DNA of 7,949 nucleotides. Origin: AC-69 sp036519575 (GTDB lineage: Bacteria > Actinomycetota > UBA4738 > HRBIN12). The notes beneath the pieces were generated by a model. It saw only the letters and a list, made by a program, of their open reading frames with translations. It ran no database searches and was not told the DNA's origin. Positions 1 through 7,159 of this stretch are shown one piece after another (the stretch's first letter is position 1; every line of letters begins with the position of its first letter). Both the position numbers and the translations under genes were made by a program. The stretch covers positions 1 to 7,949 of the forward strand of contig DATDKZ010000092.1 in assembly GCA_036519575.1 (NCBI GenBank), read 5' to 3'.

Positions 1-1056
1 GTAGGCGGCCAACGCGGCCTCCCTCTCGGCCGGCGACATCCTCCGGGCGATCTCCAGCAGCTGGTCGTCGGGAAGGTCGCTGACCGCGTACAACGCCGCC
101 GCGACCGCCTTCACCTCGCCCTCGGGGTCCCAGTCGACCAGTGTGACCTCGTCGCGGGGTTCGGGCTCCACCCGGGCCAGGACCTTCGAGGCGAGCTCGC
201 GCGTCCTCCCACTCGTCTCTGCGAGGTACTCGGACCAGGCCACACCCCGATCGGGGAGGTCCACCCGCTTGAGGAAGGCCGGGATGACCTTGCGCAGCTC
301 GATCAGCATGAGGTCCGCGTACTCGCGCATCTCCCGCAGGGGGTGCGCCCGCAGGCGGAGCAGCAACTGCTCGTACGCCTGCCCCGTCCCATAGATGCCG
401 ACGTTCGACCGCGTGGCAGCGGGCAGGATGTCGCGGAGCGTGTCGCAGGTCTTCGCCGTGATCGTGGCGCGGTACACAAAGTCGGAGTCGTTCGGGTCCT
501 TCGGAAAGAGGTGACGGAAGAACTCGGCCATCGGCTCGAACAGCTTCCCGTAGGTCTCGAACGACAGATCCACGGAGTCGCGGAATCCCCCGGCGAGTGC
601 CGAGCCGTGGATCTCGGGCGGAACGGTGACCCGCCACCGCCCGCCAGGATGGTCGTCGTAGCGCATATATCGTGTGGACTGCTCCAGATACGCGGCCAGG
701 CGGCCCCACTCCAGGGCCTTGCACAGGAGTTGCGAGGCCTGCTCGCACGCGAGATGCACGCCGCCGAGTTGGGCCACCGAGTCGTCGCCGTAGTCGAAGA
801 ACACCCGGTCGTAGAGCTTCTCGGCGCGTTCCGTGCCAACAGTCCCCGTCGTCGTCGCCTCGCCGATCTCATCGGCGAACTCGTCGAGGAACAGACGCCG
901 GAGGGACTTCGGGGTTCGCGAGTACCGGGCGAAGAGGGCTCCCTTCACCACCTCGGGCAGGTTGACCAGCGCGAACACCGGGCCGTCCAGGTTGGTGAAG
1001 TAGGGCGCGAGCCTCCCGCGCTCCTCCGGGGTGAACTCTTCGGTGGTGAACCACAT
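1..1056 (-). CDS. ThyX-like (FAD-dependent thymidylate synthase family) protein, 3' end outside window
   Basis: The frame stays open for 352 codons from an ATG at 1056 to the window edge, so the C-terminus is missing. The protein resembles the long (about 500 aa) actinobacterial proteins annotated as FAD-dependent thymidylate synthase, which appear to be two tandem ThyX-like halves (recalled, not searched). ThyX makes dTMP from dUMP using FAD and methylenetetrahydrofolate. Visible ThyX echoes are GDDSVAQL (90-97, where ThyX has GHxSxxEH), LEQSTRY (124-130, where ThyX has NEQSxRY) and a helical stretch at 217-255 with LLLRLRAHP and REMREYA. The RHR of the RHRx7S signature reads W117-G118-R119, so this half probably does not catalyse the normal reaction alone. 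A second half seems to begin near residue 303 (VTLVDWDPEGE). The start lies 11 bases after the pknB stop with no clear Shine-Dalgarno. Family is fairly sure; activity is unknown. Confidence 0.8.
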   Translation of the reverse strand, partial: MWFTTEEFTPEERGRLAPYFTNLDGPVFALVNLPEVVKGALFARYSRTPKSLRRLFLDEFADEIGEATTTGTVGTERAEKLYDRVFFDYGDDSVAQLGGVHLACEQASQLLCKALEWGRLAAYLEQSTRYMRYDDHPGGRWRVTVPPEIHGSALAGGFRDSVDLSFETYGKLFEPMAEFFRHLFPKDPNDSDFVYRATITAKTCDTLRDILPAATRSNVGIYGTGQAYEQLLLRLRAHPLREMREYADLMLIELRKVIPAFLKRVDLPDRGVAWSEYLAETSGRTRELASKVLARVEPEPRDEVTLVDWDPEGEVKAVAAALYAVSDLPDDQLLEIARRMSPAEREAALAAY

Positions 1057-1067
1057 GCGACGACCGC

Positions 1068-2774
1068 TTACAGGCTAGGCGTCGGGCTGGGACTGGTCGG
1101 AGACACTTCCGTCGACTCGATGAGGGTCACGGTGGAACCCGACGCGGCTGAGCTGTCCCCCGGTGGGTCCTGCGCAGCCACCCGGCCGCTCTTGGGACAT
1201 TCGAAGTTGAATTGCGTCCCGGAGATGGTCACATGGAAGCCCGCTTTTTCGAGATCGGACTCGGCCTTCCCCAGGGATTCGCACACGACGTTGGGGACTG
1301 TCACGTCCGAGGGACCCTCCGACAGGACGATGTCAACCTGCGAGTTCTTGTCGACCTTCTCGCCGGGGAGGGGGTTCTGGGAGACCACGGTCCCTTCCGG
1401 CTCGTCGCTCGGCTGGCTGGTGGGCGTCCCGAGCGTCAGGTGCGCCGCCTCGAGCGCCGCGACAGCCTCATCCTGGGTGAGAGTGGTGAGATCCGGCACC
1501 TCGACCTGTGCCGGCCTCTTCCCGACCGTGATCGTGACGGTCTTACCCTCCGCCAAAAGCGATTCCGGATCCGGGCTCTGCTCGATGACTTCGCCGATCT
1601 TGGCCTGGTCGGTCGTTACCTGGAATTCCGTCGTCACATCGAAGCCCGCGTCTCTGAGTGTTCGGGTCGCCGCTTCCTCGGTGAAGCCGATGACGTCCGG
1701 GACCTTGACCGTGTCGGTGTTGGTGCTCAGCAGGCTGGACGCCAGGAGGTACAGCCCTCCACCGAGAACAGCCAGGATCAGCAGGATGATGAGCGCCGGG
1801 ATCCACCACCGCCGGCGCTCACCATCCCCGGGCGCGGCCGGTGGCAGCACAGCGGTGGGGGGCCCGGTAGGGGCGATCCGTTGGGTCCGTGCGCTCTCCG
1901 GCAGGAGCGGCGTCGCCTGGACACCCTGGCCCAACCGGGCGCGCTCGAGGTCGGCCTTCATCTCGTCGGCGTCCTGGTACCGGTTATCCGGGTTCTTGGC
2001 CATGGCCTTCATGATCACGGCCTCGAGCTCAGGGGAGACGTCCGCGTTGAGCTTCGAGGGAGGGGTGGGCTGCTCCAGGACGTGCTTCGACGCCACCATC
2101 ACCGGCGAGTCCCCGGAGAAGGGCGGGCGGCCCGTCACCATCTCGTACAGGGCGACCCCGAGCGAGTAGATGTCGCTCCGCTGGTCCACCGGCTGGCTCT
2201 GGGCCTGTTCCGGCGAAAGGTACGAGGCGGTTCCCAGGACCGCCGCCGTCTGGGCCAACGTGTCCGCCCCGCTGATCACCCGGGCGATGCCGAAGTCCGT
2301 GACCTTCACGTCGCCCTTCGACGTGATCATGATGTTCGCCGGCTTGATGTCGCGGTGGATGATCCCGTGCGCGTGCGCCACCGACAGCGCGTCGCACACC
2401 GCCTCGGCGATCTCGATGGACCGCTCCGGCATGATGCGGCCGCCGCCGGTCAGGTAGTCGGCGAGCGTCTTCGCCTCGACGTACTCCATGACGATGAAGT
2501 GGGTACCGTCGTCCGTGCCGGTGTCATACACGGAAACCAGGTTGGGATGATTCAGGCGAGCAGCAGCCTGAGCCTCCCGGCGGAACCGCGTCACGAAGTT
2601 CGCATCCCCCGAGTATTGAGGGGACAGGACCTTCACCGCCACCGGACGGCCGAGGACCGTGTCAGTGCCCTTGAACACGGTGGCCATCCCGCCCCGGCCC
2701 AGCTCGGACTCGACCAGGTACCGGCCACCCAGGAGTGTCTGCGCGGTCACGTGGTCGTTCGTCCGATCACTCAT
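1068..2774 (-). CDS. pknB: Serine/threonine protein kinase PknB with three PASTA domains
   Basis: This 568-aa membrane kinase phosphorylates cell-wall and division proteins, including FHA partners, in response to muropeptides or lipid II outside the cell. The cytoplasmic kinase domain (about 19-280) is complete: glycine loop GRGGMATVFK (26-35), lysine K48 in VAVKV, catalytic HRDIKPAN (140-147, D142), DFG (160-162) and GTASYLSPEQ (181-190). A proline- and threonine-rich juxtamembrane linker (285-320) precedes one membrane span (about 323-349). Three PASTA repeats follow, at about 355-418, 422-486 and 490-553, then a Ser/Thr/Pro tail. M. tuberculosis PknB has four PASTA repeats. The start MSDRTNDH was chosen because GGAGG sits 9 bases upstream and the kinase fold begins soon after; the open frame further upstream is only a shadow of pbpA. 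The start overlaps the pbpA stop by 8 bases. Oddities are Ala174 where Mtb PknB has Thr171, and Cys498/Cys526 in the third PASTA. Confidence 0.97.
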   Translation of the reverse strand: MSDRTNDHVTAQTLLGGRYLVESELGRGGMATVFKGTDTVLGRPVAVKVLSPQYSGDANFVTRFRREAQAAARLNHPNLVSVYDTGTDDGTHFIVMEYVEAKTLADYLTGGGRIMPERSIEIAEAVCDALSVAHAHGIIHRDIKPANIMITSKGDVKVTDFGIARVISGADTLAQTAAVLGTASYLSPEQAQSQPVDQRSDIYSLGVALYEMVTGRPPFSGDSPVMVASKHVLEQPTPPSKLNADVSPELEAVIMKAMAKNPDNRYQDADEMKADLERARLGQGVQATPLLPESARTQRIAPTGPPTAVLPPAAPGDGERRRWWIPALIILLILAVLGGGLYLLASSLLSTNTDTVKVPDVIGFTEEAATRTLRDAGFDVTTEFQVTTDQAKIGEVIEQSPDPESLLAEGKTVTITVGKRPAQVEVPDLTTLTQDEAVAALEAAHLTLGTPTSQPSDEPEGTVVSQNPLPGEKVDKNSQVDIVLSEGPSDVTVPNVVCESLGKAESDLEKAGFHVTISGTQFNFECPKSGRVAAQDPPGDSSAASGSTVTLIESTEVSPTSPSPTPSL

Positions 2775-4254
2775 GCAATGCGGCCTCCATGACGGCCTTG
2801 GCGATGGGGGCGGCCACCACGCCGCCCGTCGCGTCGCTGCCCAGGCTACCGCCGTCGAGGACGATGACGGCGACCGCGATCTTGGCATTCTGCGCCGGAG
2901 CGAAGGACACGAACCAGGCGTGGGGCGCCAGCCCTTCACCATGCTGAGCGGTGCCCGTCTTCCCCGCTACCTCGACACCCGGGATCTGCGCCGCCGTGCC
3001 AGTCCCGCTCTGCACAACGCTCACCATCATCTGGGTGAGCTGGATGGCTGTCTGCGACGAGATGGGCTGCCCGAACATCTCGGGAGCGAAGCTCTTGACC
3101 ACCTGGCCGCTGGGGTCCCGGATCTCCGACACCAGGCGTGGCCGCATCTCCGAGCCACCGTTGGCGATGGCCGAGGCCACTAGGGCCATCTGCATGGGAT
3201 TGGCCGCCACGTTGTCCTGTCCGATGGCCGACAGCGCGACCGCCGGCAGCCGGTCCGAGAAGTAGGACGCTTCGGGGAACACGCCCTCCTGGAACGGGAT
3301 GTCGAACGGGACGTCCCCGCTGGATGCGTCCGGTGCGAACCCGAAGGCGTGGGCCTGATCGGCCAGCTTGGCTCCACCGAGCCGAAGGCCGATCTCCCCG
3401 AACACCACGTTGCACGAGATCGTCAGGGCCTGAGCCAACGTGATCTGTGAAGCGCCGCCCAGGCAGTGCTCGCCGCCGAAGTTCTCCAGGGTGGCCGTAG
3501 TCTGCGGGAGGTCGAGGACCGGCGGGTTCGGCCATGTGCTGTCGGGCCCGAACCCGTTCTCCAGGGCGGCTGCGGCCGTCACCAGCTTGAACGTCGATCC
3601 CGGTGGATACAGCTCGTCGATGGCACGGGACAGGAGCGGCTTGTCCGGATCGGAGTTGAGACGATCCCAGGCCGCCCGGACCCTCTTGGGATCCTGCGAG
3701 GCGAGCTCGTTCGGATCGTAGGTGGGGTTGGCCACGATCGCTTTGACGTCGCCGGTGTGGGGATCGATCGCCACCACGCCCCCGGGCAGGTCCCCCAGCG
3801 CCCTTTGTGCCGCCCGTTGGATCGCCGGATCGATGGTGGTCACCACCGTTGCACCCCGCTTGGGCCTCCCCAGGACCTGGTCGATCAGCGTCTGGGGGAT
3901 CAGCTCCGGCGCGTCGCCGGACAGATAGCTGTTGTAGCTCTGCTCGAGCTCGCTCCGTCCGAAGATGATCGAGTAGTACCCGGTGATGCCGGCATACAGC
4001 GGCCCCTGCGGATAATGCCGCTGGTACTTCAGCTGGCCGGGGCTCTTCCGGCTCAGCGCCAGATTGGTCCTGCGGTCGGCGGCCAGGATGCTTCCCCTTT
4101 CCACCCGATATTCGGCGATCAGCTGGCGAGTGGCGTTGGCCGGGTTGTCGGCCAGCCGTTCCGACGCGACAACCTGAATGTAGGTGACCTGCCCAAGGAG
4201 CAGAACGAACAGCGCGAGCATGGCGACACCCAGCCGCCTGATGAGCCGATCCAT
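2767..4254 (-). CDS. pbpA: Class B penicillin-binding protein PbpA (peptidoglycan transpeptidase)
   Basis: This 495-aa protein cross-links peptidoglycan stem peptides on the outer face of the membrane and is expected to work with the adjacent RodA glycosyltransferase. It has an N-terminal anchor (about 8-29), a PBP dimer/pedestal region (about 40-135) and a transpeptidase domain (about 155-490). The three penicillin-binding motifs are intact: S220-T-F-K223 (nucleophile S220), S280-C-N282 and K432-T-G434, the last followed by TAQ. The length is close to M. tuberculosis PbpA (about 490 aa). C264 and C281 lie near the active site and could pair as a disulfide; that is inference. The ATG directly follows the rodA stop (TAGATG), with GGAGG 8 bases upstream inside rodA. 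The TGA overlaps the start of pknB, so translation of all three is probably coupled. PbpA rather than the division enzyme PbpB/FtsI is favoured by size and by its rodA neighbour. Confidence 0.96.
   Translation of the reverse strand: MDRLIRRLGVAMLALFVLLLGQVTYIQVVASERLADNPANATRQLIAEYRVERGSILAADRRTNLALSRKSPGQLKYQRHYPQGPLYAGITGYYSIIFGRSELEQSYNSYLSGDAPELIPQTLIDQVLGRPKRGATVVTTIDPAIQRAAQRALGDLPGGVVAIDPHTGDVKAIVANPTYDPNELASQDPKRVRAAWDRLNSDPDKPLLSRAIDELYPPGSTFKLVTAAAALENGFGPDSTWPNPPVLDLPQTTATLENFGGEHCLGGASQITLAQALTISCNVVFGEIGLRLGGAKLADQAHAFGFAPDASSGDVPFDIPFQEGVFPEASYFSDRLPAVALSAIGQDNVAANPMQMALVASAIANGGSEMRPRLVSEIRDPSGQVVKSFAPEMFGQPISSQTAIQLTQMMVSVVQSGTGTAAQIPGVEVAGKTGTAQHGEGLAPHAWFVSFAPAQNAKIAVAVIVLDGGSLGSDATGGVVAAPIAKAVMEAALHE
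2784..2788 (-). promoter_or_regulatory. Ribosome binding site of pknB inside pbpA
   Basis: GGAGG lies within the last codons of pbpA, 9 bases before the ATG at 2774. It decides the pknB start in favour of MSDRTNDH over longer in-frame openings that would run far into pbpA. Confidence 0.75.
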
Positions 4255-5565
4255 CTACCGGGCCTCCGCCCGCGCCGATCCCGACGACACCCGGATCAGC
4301 AACGCCAACAGGACGAAGTTGGAGACCAAGCTGCTCCCGCCGTAGGAGACGAAGGGCAGCGTCACCCCCGTGAGTGGGATCACGCGGGTCACGCCGGCGA
4401 CGATGACGAAGGCCTGGAGCCCGATGCTCGCCGACAGCCCGGTGGCAAGCAGCTTGCCGAAGCTGTCAGGACACTGGACCGCCGCCTTCAAGCCCTTGCC
4501 TACGAGCACGACGAACAACAGCAGCACCGCGGCCGTCCCCAGCAGTCCGAGCTCCTCACCGATGGCCGCGAAGATGAAGTCGGTGGAGGCGTAGGGGATG
4601 AGGGTGGGGGATCCGCGCCCCAGGCCCGCTCCCACCAGGCCGCCGGTCGCCATGCCGAACTCGGCCTGGGCCAGCTGCCCGAACCCGAACTCGAAAACCT
4701 TGTGCGGGTCGAGTGCGTGGAGCCAGATGTCCACCCGGGTCTGGACGTGCGCGAATTCCAGGTACCCGACCGCCGCGCCGACGGCGAACAGGATTCCGCC
4801 GATCACGAGGTAGGCGGAACGGCCGGTGGCCACCCACAGCATCACCACGAAGATGGCGAAGTACAGGAGGGAGGCACCGAGGTCCTTCTCCACGAACAGG
4901 ACGACGAGCGACATACCCCATGCCACCAGGACCGGTCCCAGATGCTTGGCGGGCGGCAGCCGGATCGGTCCCAGGCTGGTCGTGGCCAGGGACAGGAGCT
5001 CGCGCTTGGCGGAGAGGTACGAGGCCAGGAACACAACCACGAGCACCTTGGCGATCTCCGACGGCTGGAAGCTGATGGGCCCGATTTCGACCCACAGCCT
5101 GGCGCCGTTGATCGTCCGTCCGATCCCCGGGACGATCGGCAGGAGGAGCAGGCCCAGGCCGATCAGACCGATCGTGTAGGTGTAGGCATCCAGCTGCCGG
5201 TGGTCCCGTATCAACGTCAGGGTGCCGCAGAAGACGGCGATGCCGACGGCGATCCATGTGGCCTGCTCCGCGGCCAAGCCTCCGGAGAGCCGGAAGATCA
5301 TGGCGAACCCCACACCCACGAGGACCGCGGCGGTGGGGAACAGCGCGGGATCGGCCAGGGGGGCGAACCGACGGATCACTAGATGCGCCGCCACATAACC
5401 GACCGCGAAGATCGACCCGTACAAGGCGAGATTGACCGGGACGTGTCCGCGCCTCCCCATCCCGGCGAGCGCATAGGCCCCCACCGACAGGATGAGGGCC
5501 AGGATCGTGAGGGCGAGCGCGGTCCCCTGGCGGGCCCGGGCGACGGCGAGGGCTTCCCTGCTCAC
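4255..5565 (-). CDS. rodA: SEDS peptidoglycan glycosyltransferase RodA (FtsW/RodA/SpoVE family)
   Basis: This 436-aa polytopic membrane protein polymerises lipid II into glycan strands and is normally partnered by a class B PBP, here pbpA next door. About 12 hydrophobic spans are visible, the first at 13-34. Family motifs are NGARLW (153-158), QPSEIAK (167-173), EKDLG (226-230), STDFIFAAIGEELG (327-340) and TLPFVSYGGSSL (402-413). The start is a GTG whose last two bases are shared with the pstP stop (GTGA). Longer in-frame openings upstream lie over pstP and look like arginine- and proline-rich shadow translation. The Shine-Dalgarno is weak, so initiation probably depends on coupling to pstP. 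The loop after RVDIWLHALDP (277-287) is a few residues longer than in E. coli RodA, which leaves the exact catalytic aspartate uncertain (D286 is my candidate). RodA rather than FtsW is inferred from the locus. Confidence 0.95.
   Translation of the reverse strand: MSREALAVARARQGTALALTILALILSVGAYALAGMGRRGHVPVNLALYGSIFAVGYVAAHLVIRRFAPLADPALFPTAAVLVGVGFAMIFRLSGGLAAEQATWIAVGIAVFCGTLTLIRDHRQLDAYTYTIGLIGLGLLLLPIVPGIGRTINGARLWVEIGPISFQPSEIAKVLVVVFLASYLSAKRELLSLATTSLGPIRLPPAKHLGPVLVAWGMSLVVLFVEKDLGASLLYFAIFVVMLWVATGRSAYLVIGGILFAVGAAVGYLEFAHVQTRVDIWLHALDPHKVFEFGFGQLAQAEFGMATGGLVGAGLGRGSPTLIPYASTDFIFAAIGEELGLLGTAAVLLLFVVLVGKGLKAAVQCPDSFGKLLATGLSASIGLQAFVIVAGVTRVIPLTGVTLPFVSYGGSSLVSNFVLLALLIRVSSGSARAEAR
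4263..4267 (-). promoter_or_regulatory. Ribosome binding site of pbpA inside rodA
   Basis: GGAGG lies in the last codons of rodA, 8 bases before the pbpA ATG. It supports initiation at the codon that immediately follows the rodA TAG. Confidence 0.75.
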
Positions 5566-6707
5566 GGCCCCGAGGCACCCGTCGAACCGGGTTGGTTCGG
5601 CTTGGGGATCTGCCGCATCTCCTCCACGTCCTGGCGGATCTGCTCGACGATGGCGCTGGCCCCTTCCCGGTCCTCTGCGGTTTTGCCGTCGCCGAGGTTC
5701 TGCCAGAAGGCGAGGGACTCGGCCTTCTCCGCGGAGATCGTGGTCTCCACCACGACGTGGTGGAGATCGAAACCCGCTACCTCGGTCGGAATACCCTGGA
5801 AGATCGCCACGTGTCCGTCCGAGACACCGACGTACCACTGGGAGTCGAGATACAGGCGGAGGCCCACGAGCGCCACGACCACGAGGGCCACGATGATGCC
5901 GATCCAAACCAGCAGCTTTCGGCGGAGGCGGCGGCGCGATCGCGTGGGAGCCGGAGCCATCGCCTCCCTCGAGGGTGTGGGCTCCTCCTTCGGCCGCGCC
6001 GCAGGGGCGTCGTCGGAGAAGTCCAGGACGACGACGGTGGTGTTGTCCGTGCCGCCCCCTTCGTTGGCCAGCTGGACCAAACGCTGCGCGGCCTCTTGCG
6101 GGTCGGGAACGGCTCGCAACACCTCCTCGACCGCCTGTTCGGAGACCATCGAGGTCAGGCCGTCGGTGCACAGGAGCAGCCGGTCGCCCGGACGGACCTG
6201 GACCGTGTCGTCGTCCACGTCCACCACCGTTTCCACTCCGAGCGCGCGGGTGAGAACGCTCCGTTGCGGGTGGGTCTCGGCCTCCTCCTTGGAGATCTCT
6301 CCCTCGGTGACCATCCGATGGACCAGGGTGTGGTCCTCGGTCAGCAGCCGAAGATCTCCCTCCCGCAGCAGATATGCGCGGGAGTCGCCGACGTGAGCCA
6401 GCCTGATCCGGTCGCCTTCCACCAACGCCGCCGTGAGCGTCGTGCCCATGCCGGCGACCTTCTCGTCGACGACCGATCGCTCGAAGACCACCCGGTTCGC
6501 TTCCTGCACCTGGTCCGGGAGTTCGCCGATCCCCTTCTTGAACAGCTTCTCCAACGTCTGCACCGCCAGCTGAGAAGCGACCTCGCCTCCCCGATGTCCG
6601 CCCATGCCGTCGGCCACGGCGAAGAGCGGCTCGTCGGTCAGATAGGAGTCTTCGTTCCCGTCGCGGACCAGGCCGACATCCGTCGCGACGGCCGCGGTGA
6701 CCTTCAT
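5562..6707 (-). CDS. pstP: PP2C-family serine/threonine phosphatase PstP, membrane-anchored
   Basis: This 381-aa enzyme removes phosphates from PknB and its substrates, making it the off switch of the locus. The N-terminal PPM/PP2C domain (about 4-231) keeps its metal-binding motifs: RDGNED (15-20), VADGMGGH (31-38, D33), GTTLTA (88-93), HVGDSR (105-110), TDGL (181-184, D182) and GGTDNTT (218-224, D221). A short charged linker rich in Pro and Arg (233-263) leads to one membrane span (about 264-286) and a roughly 95-residue outer domain starting WYVGV. The protein is clearly shorter than M. tuberculosis PstP (about 514 aa), mainly in the linker and outer part. The ATG overlaps the fhaB stop (ATGA) and GGAG sits 8 bases upstream (6716-6719), so the longer in-frame reading through fhaB was rejected. 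The GTGA at its end couples it to rodA. Confidence 0.96.
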   Translation of the reverse strand: MKVTAAVATDVGLVRDGNEDSYLTDEPLFAVADGMGGHRGGEVASQLAVQTLEKLFKKGIGELPDQVQEANRVVFERSVVDEKVAGMGTTLTAALVEGDRIRLAHVGDSRAYLLREGDLRLLTEDHTLVHRMVTEGEISKEEAETHPQRSVLTRALGVETVVDVDDDTVQVRPGDRLLLCTDGLTSMVSEQAVEEVLRAVPDPQEAAQRLVQLANEGGGTDNTTVVVLDFSDDAPAARPKEEPTPSREAMAPAPTRSRRRLRRKLLVWIGIIVALVVVALVGLRLYLDSQWYVGVSDGHVAIFQGIPTEVAGFDLHHVVVETTISAEKAESLAFWQNLGDGKTAEDREGASAIVEQIRQDVEEMRQIPKPNQPGSTGASGP

Positions 6708-7159
6708 CGCCTGAGCTCCAGCACTGTCTTTCCCACGCGGACGACGTCGCCCGCCCGGATCTGCACGGGCGCGGCCACCCGCCGGTCGTTCACGAAGGTC
6801 CCGTTCGTGGAGCCGAGGTCCTCGACGAACCACGCGCCGTCCCGCGCATACAGGCGCGCGTGGCTCTGTGAGACATACGAGTCGTCGAGCGTGATCGTGC
6901 TCCGCTCGCTCCTCCCGATGCTCACCGCATCCGAAAGCCGGAACGAGCCGACCTTCTTGCCGTCTGGCGCGTGCACGACCACGGACGACGGTGGCTTGCC
7001 CCGCTGTGCCGGCTTCGGCTTGGGGGCCCTAGCCGGGGCGGACCGGGGAGCTCGCCGGCCAGCGACGTCCACCGCGACGGTCTTCACGGCGCGGTAGATG
7101 AAGAAGTACAGGAGAACGAGGAGCGAGTACTTGAGCACCGAGAGGACGAACGGCGACAC
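6704..7159 (-). CDS. fhaB: Membrane-anchored FHA-domain protein FhaB (FipA-like)
   Basis: This 151-aa protein has one N-terminal membrane span (about 4-22), a basic Pro/Arg/Ala-rich linker (33-57) and a C-terminal FHA domain (about 60-151) facing the cytoplasm. FHA domains bind phosphothreonine peptides. The conserved binding features are present: GR at 82-83, S97xxH100 and GSTNGT at 116-121 (N119). In mycobacteria FhaB/FipA is phosphorylated by a Ser/Thr kinase of this locus and connects to the division machinery; the same role here is inferred from synteny. Size matches the mycobacterial protein (about 155 aa). Translation begins at a GTG that directly follows the fhaA TGA, with a strong AGGAGG 6 bases upstream. 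Confidence 0.95.
   Translation of the reverse strand: MSPFVLSVLKYSLLVLLYFFIYRAVKTVAVDVAGRRAPRSAPARAPKPKPAQRGKPPSSVVVHAPDGKKVGSFRLSDAVSIGRSERSTITLDDSYVSQSHARLYARDGAWFVEDLGSTNGTFVNDRRVAAPVQIRAGDVVRVGKTVLELRR

Noticed and set aside
303..872. Minus-strand 189-codon frame inside the ThyX-like gene
   Set aside because: It is out of frame with the ThyX-like protein and reads as low-complexity Arg/Ser/Thr/Pro sequence. The in-frame reading from 1056 has clear family motifs.
1057..1067. Terminator between pknB and the ThyX-like gene
   Set aside because: The 11-base gap has no hairpin or T-run, so readthrough into the ThyX-like gene is expected.
343..2169. Plus-strand open frame of 608 codons opposite the ThyX-like gene and pknB
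   Set aside because: Composition is typical of shadow translation, it spans two confident minus-strand genes and it shows no family motif.
1212..2792. Plus-strand open frame of 526 codons opposite pknB
   Set aside because: Arg/Gly/Asp-rich shadow of the kinase gene with no credible start signal or domain.
2775..2942. 56-codon N-terminal extension of pknB
   Set aside because: It overlaps pbpA out of frame, is Arg/Pro/Ser-rich, and a good Shine-Dalgarno places the start at 2774.
3466..5382. Plus-strand open frame of 638 codons opposite pbpA and rodA
   Set aside because: It is rich in Arg, Gly, His, Gln and Asp with no recognisable domain. Long antisense frames are expected opposite GC-rich genes with biased third positions, and the minus strand holds two unmistakable genes.
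5566..6171. About 200-codon N-terminal extension of rodA over pstP
   Set aside because: It lies over the pstP coding region in another frame and has Gly/Arg/Pro-rich shadow composition. The RodA fold begins right after the GTG at 5565.
6708..6833. 42-codon N-terminal extension of pstP over fhaB
   Set aside because: It overlaps the end of the FHA domain of fhaB in another frame. The PP2C fold begins at MKVTAAVATD with GGAG upstream.
5592..7097. Plus-strand open frame of 501 codons opposite pstP and fhaB
   Set aside because: His/Arg/Leu-rich shadow frame; the opposite strand encodes intact PP2C and FHA domains.
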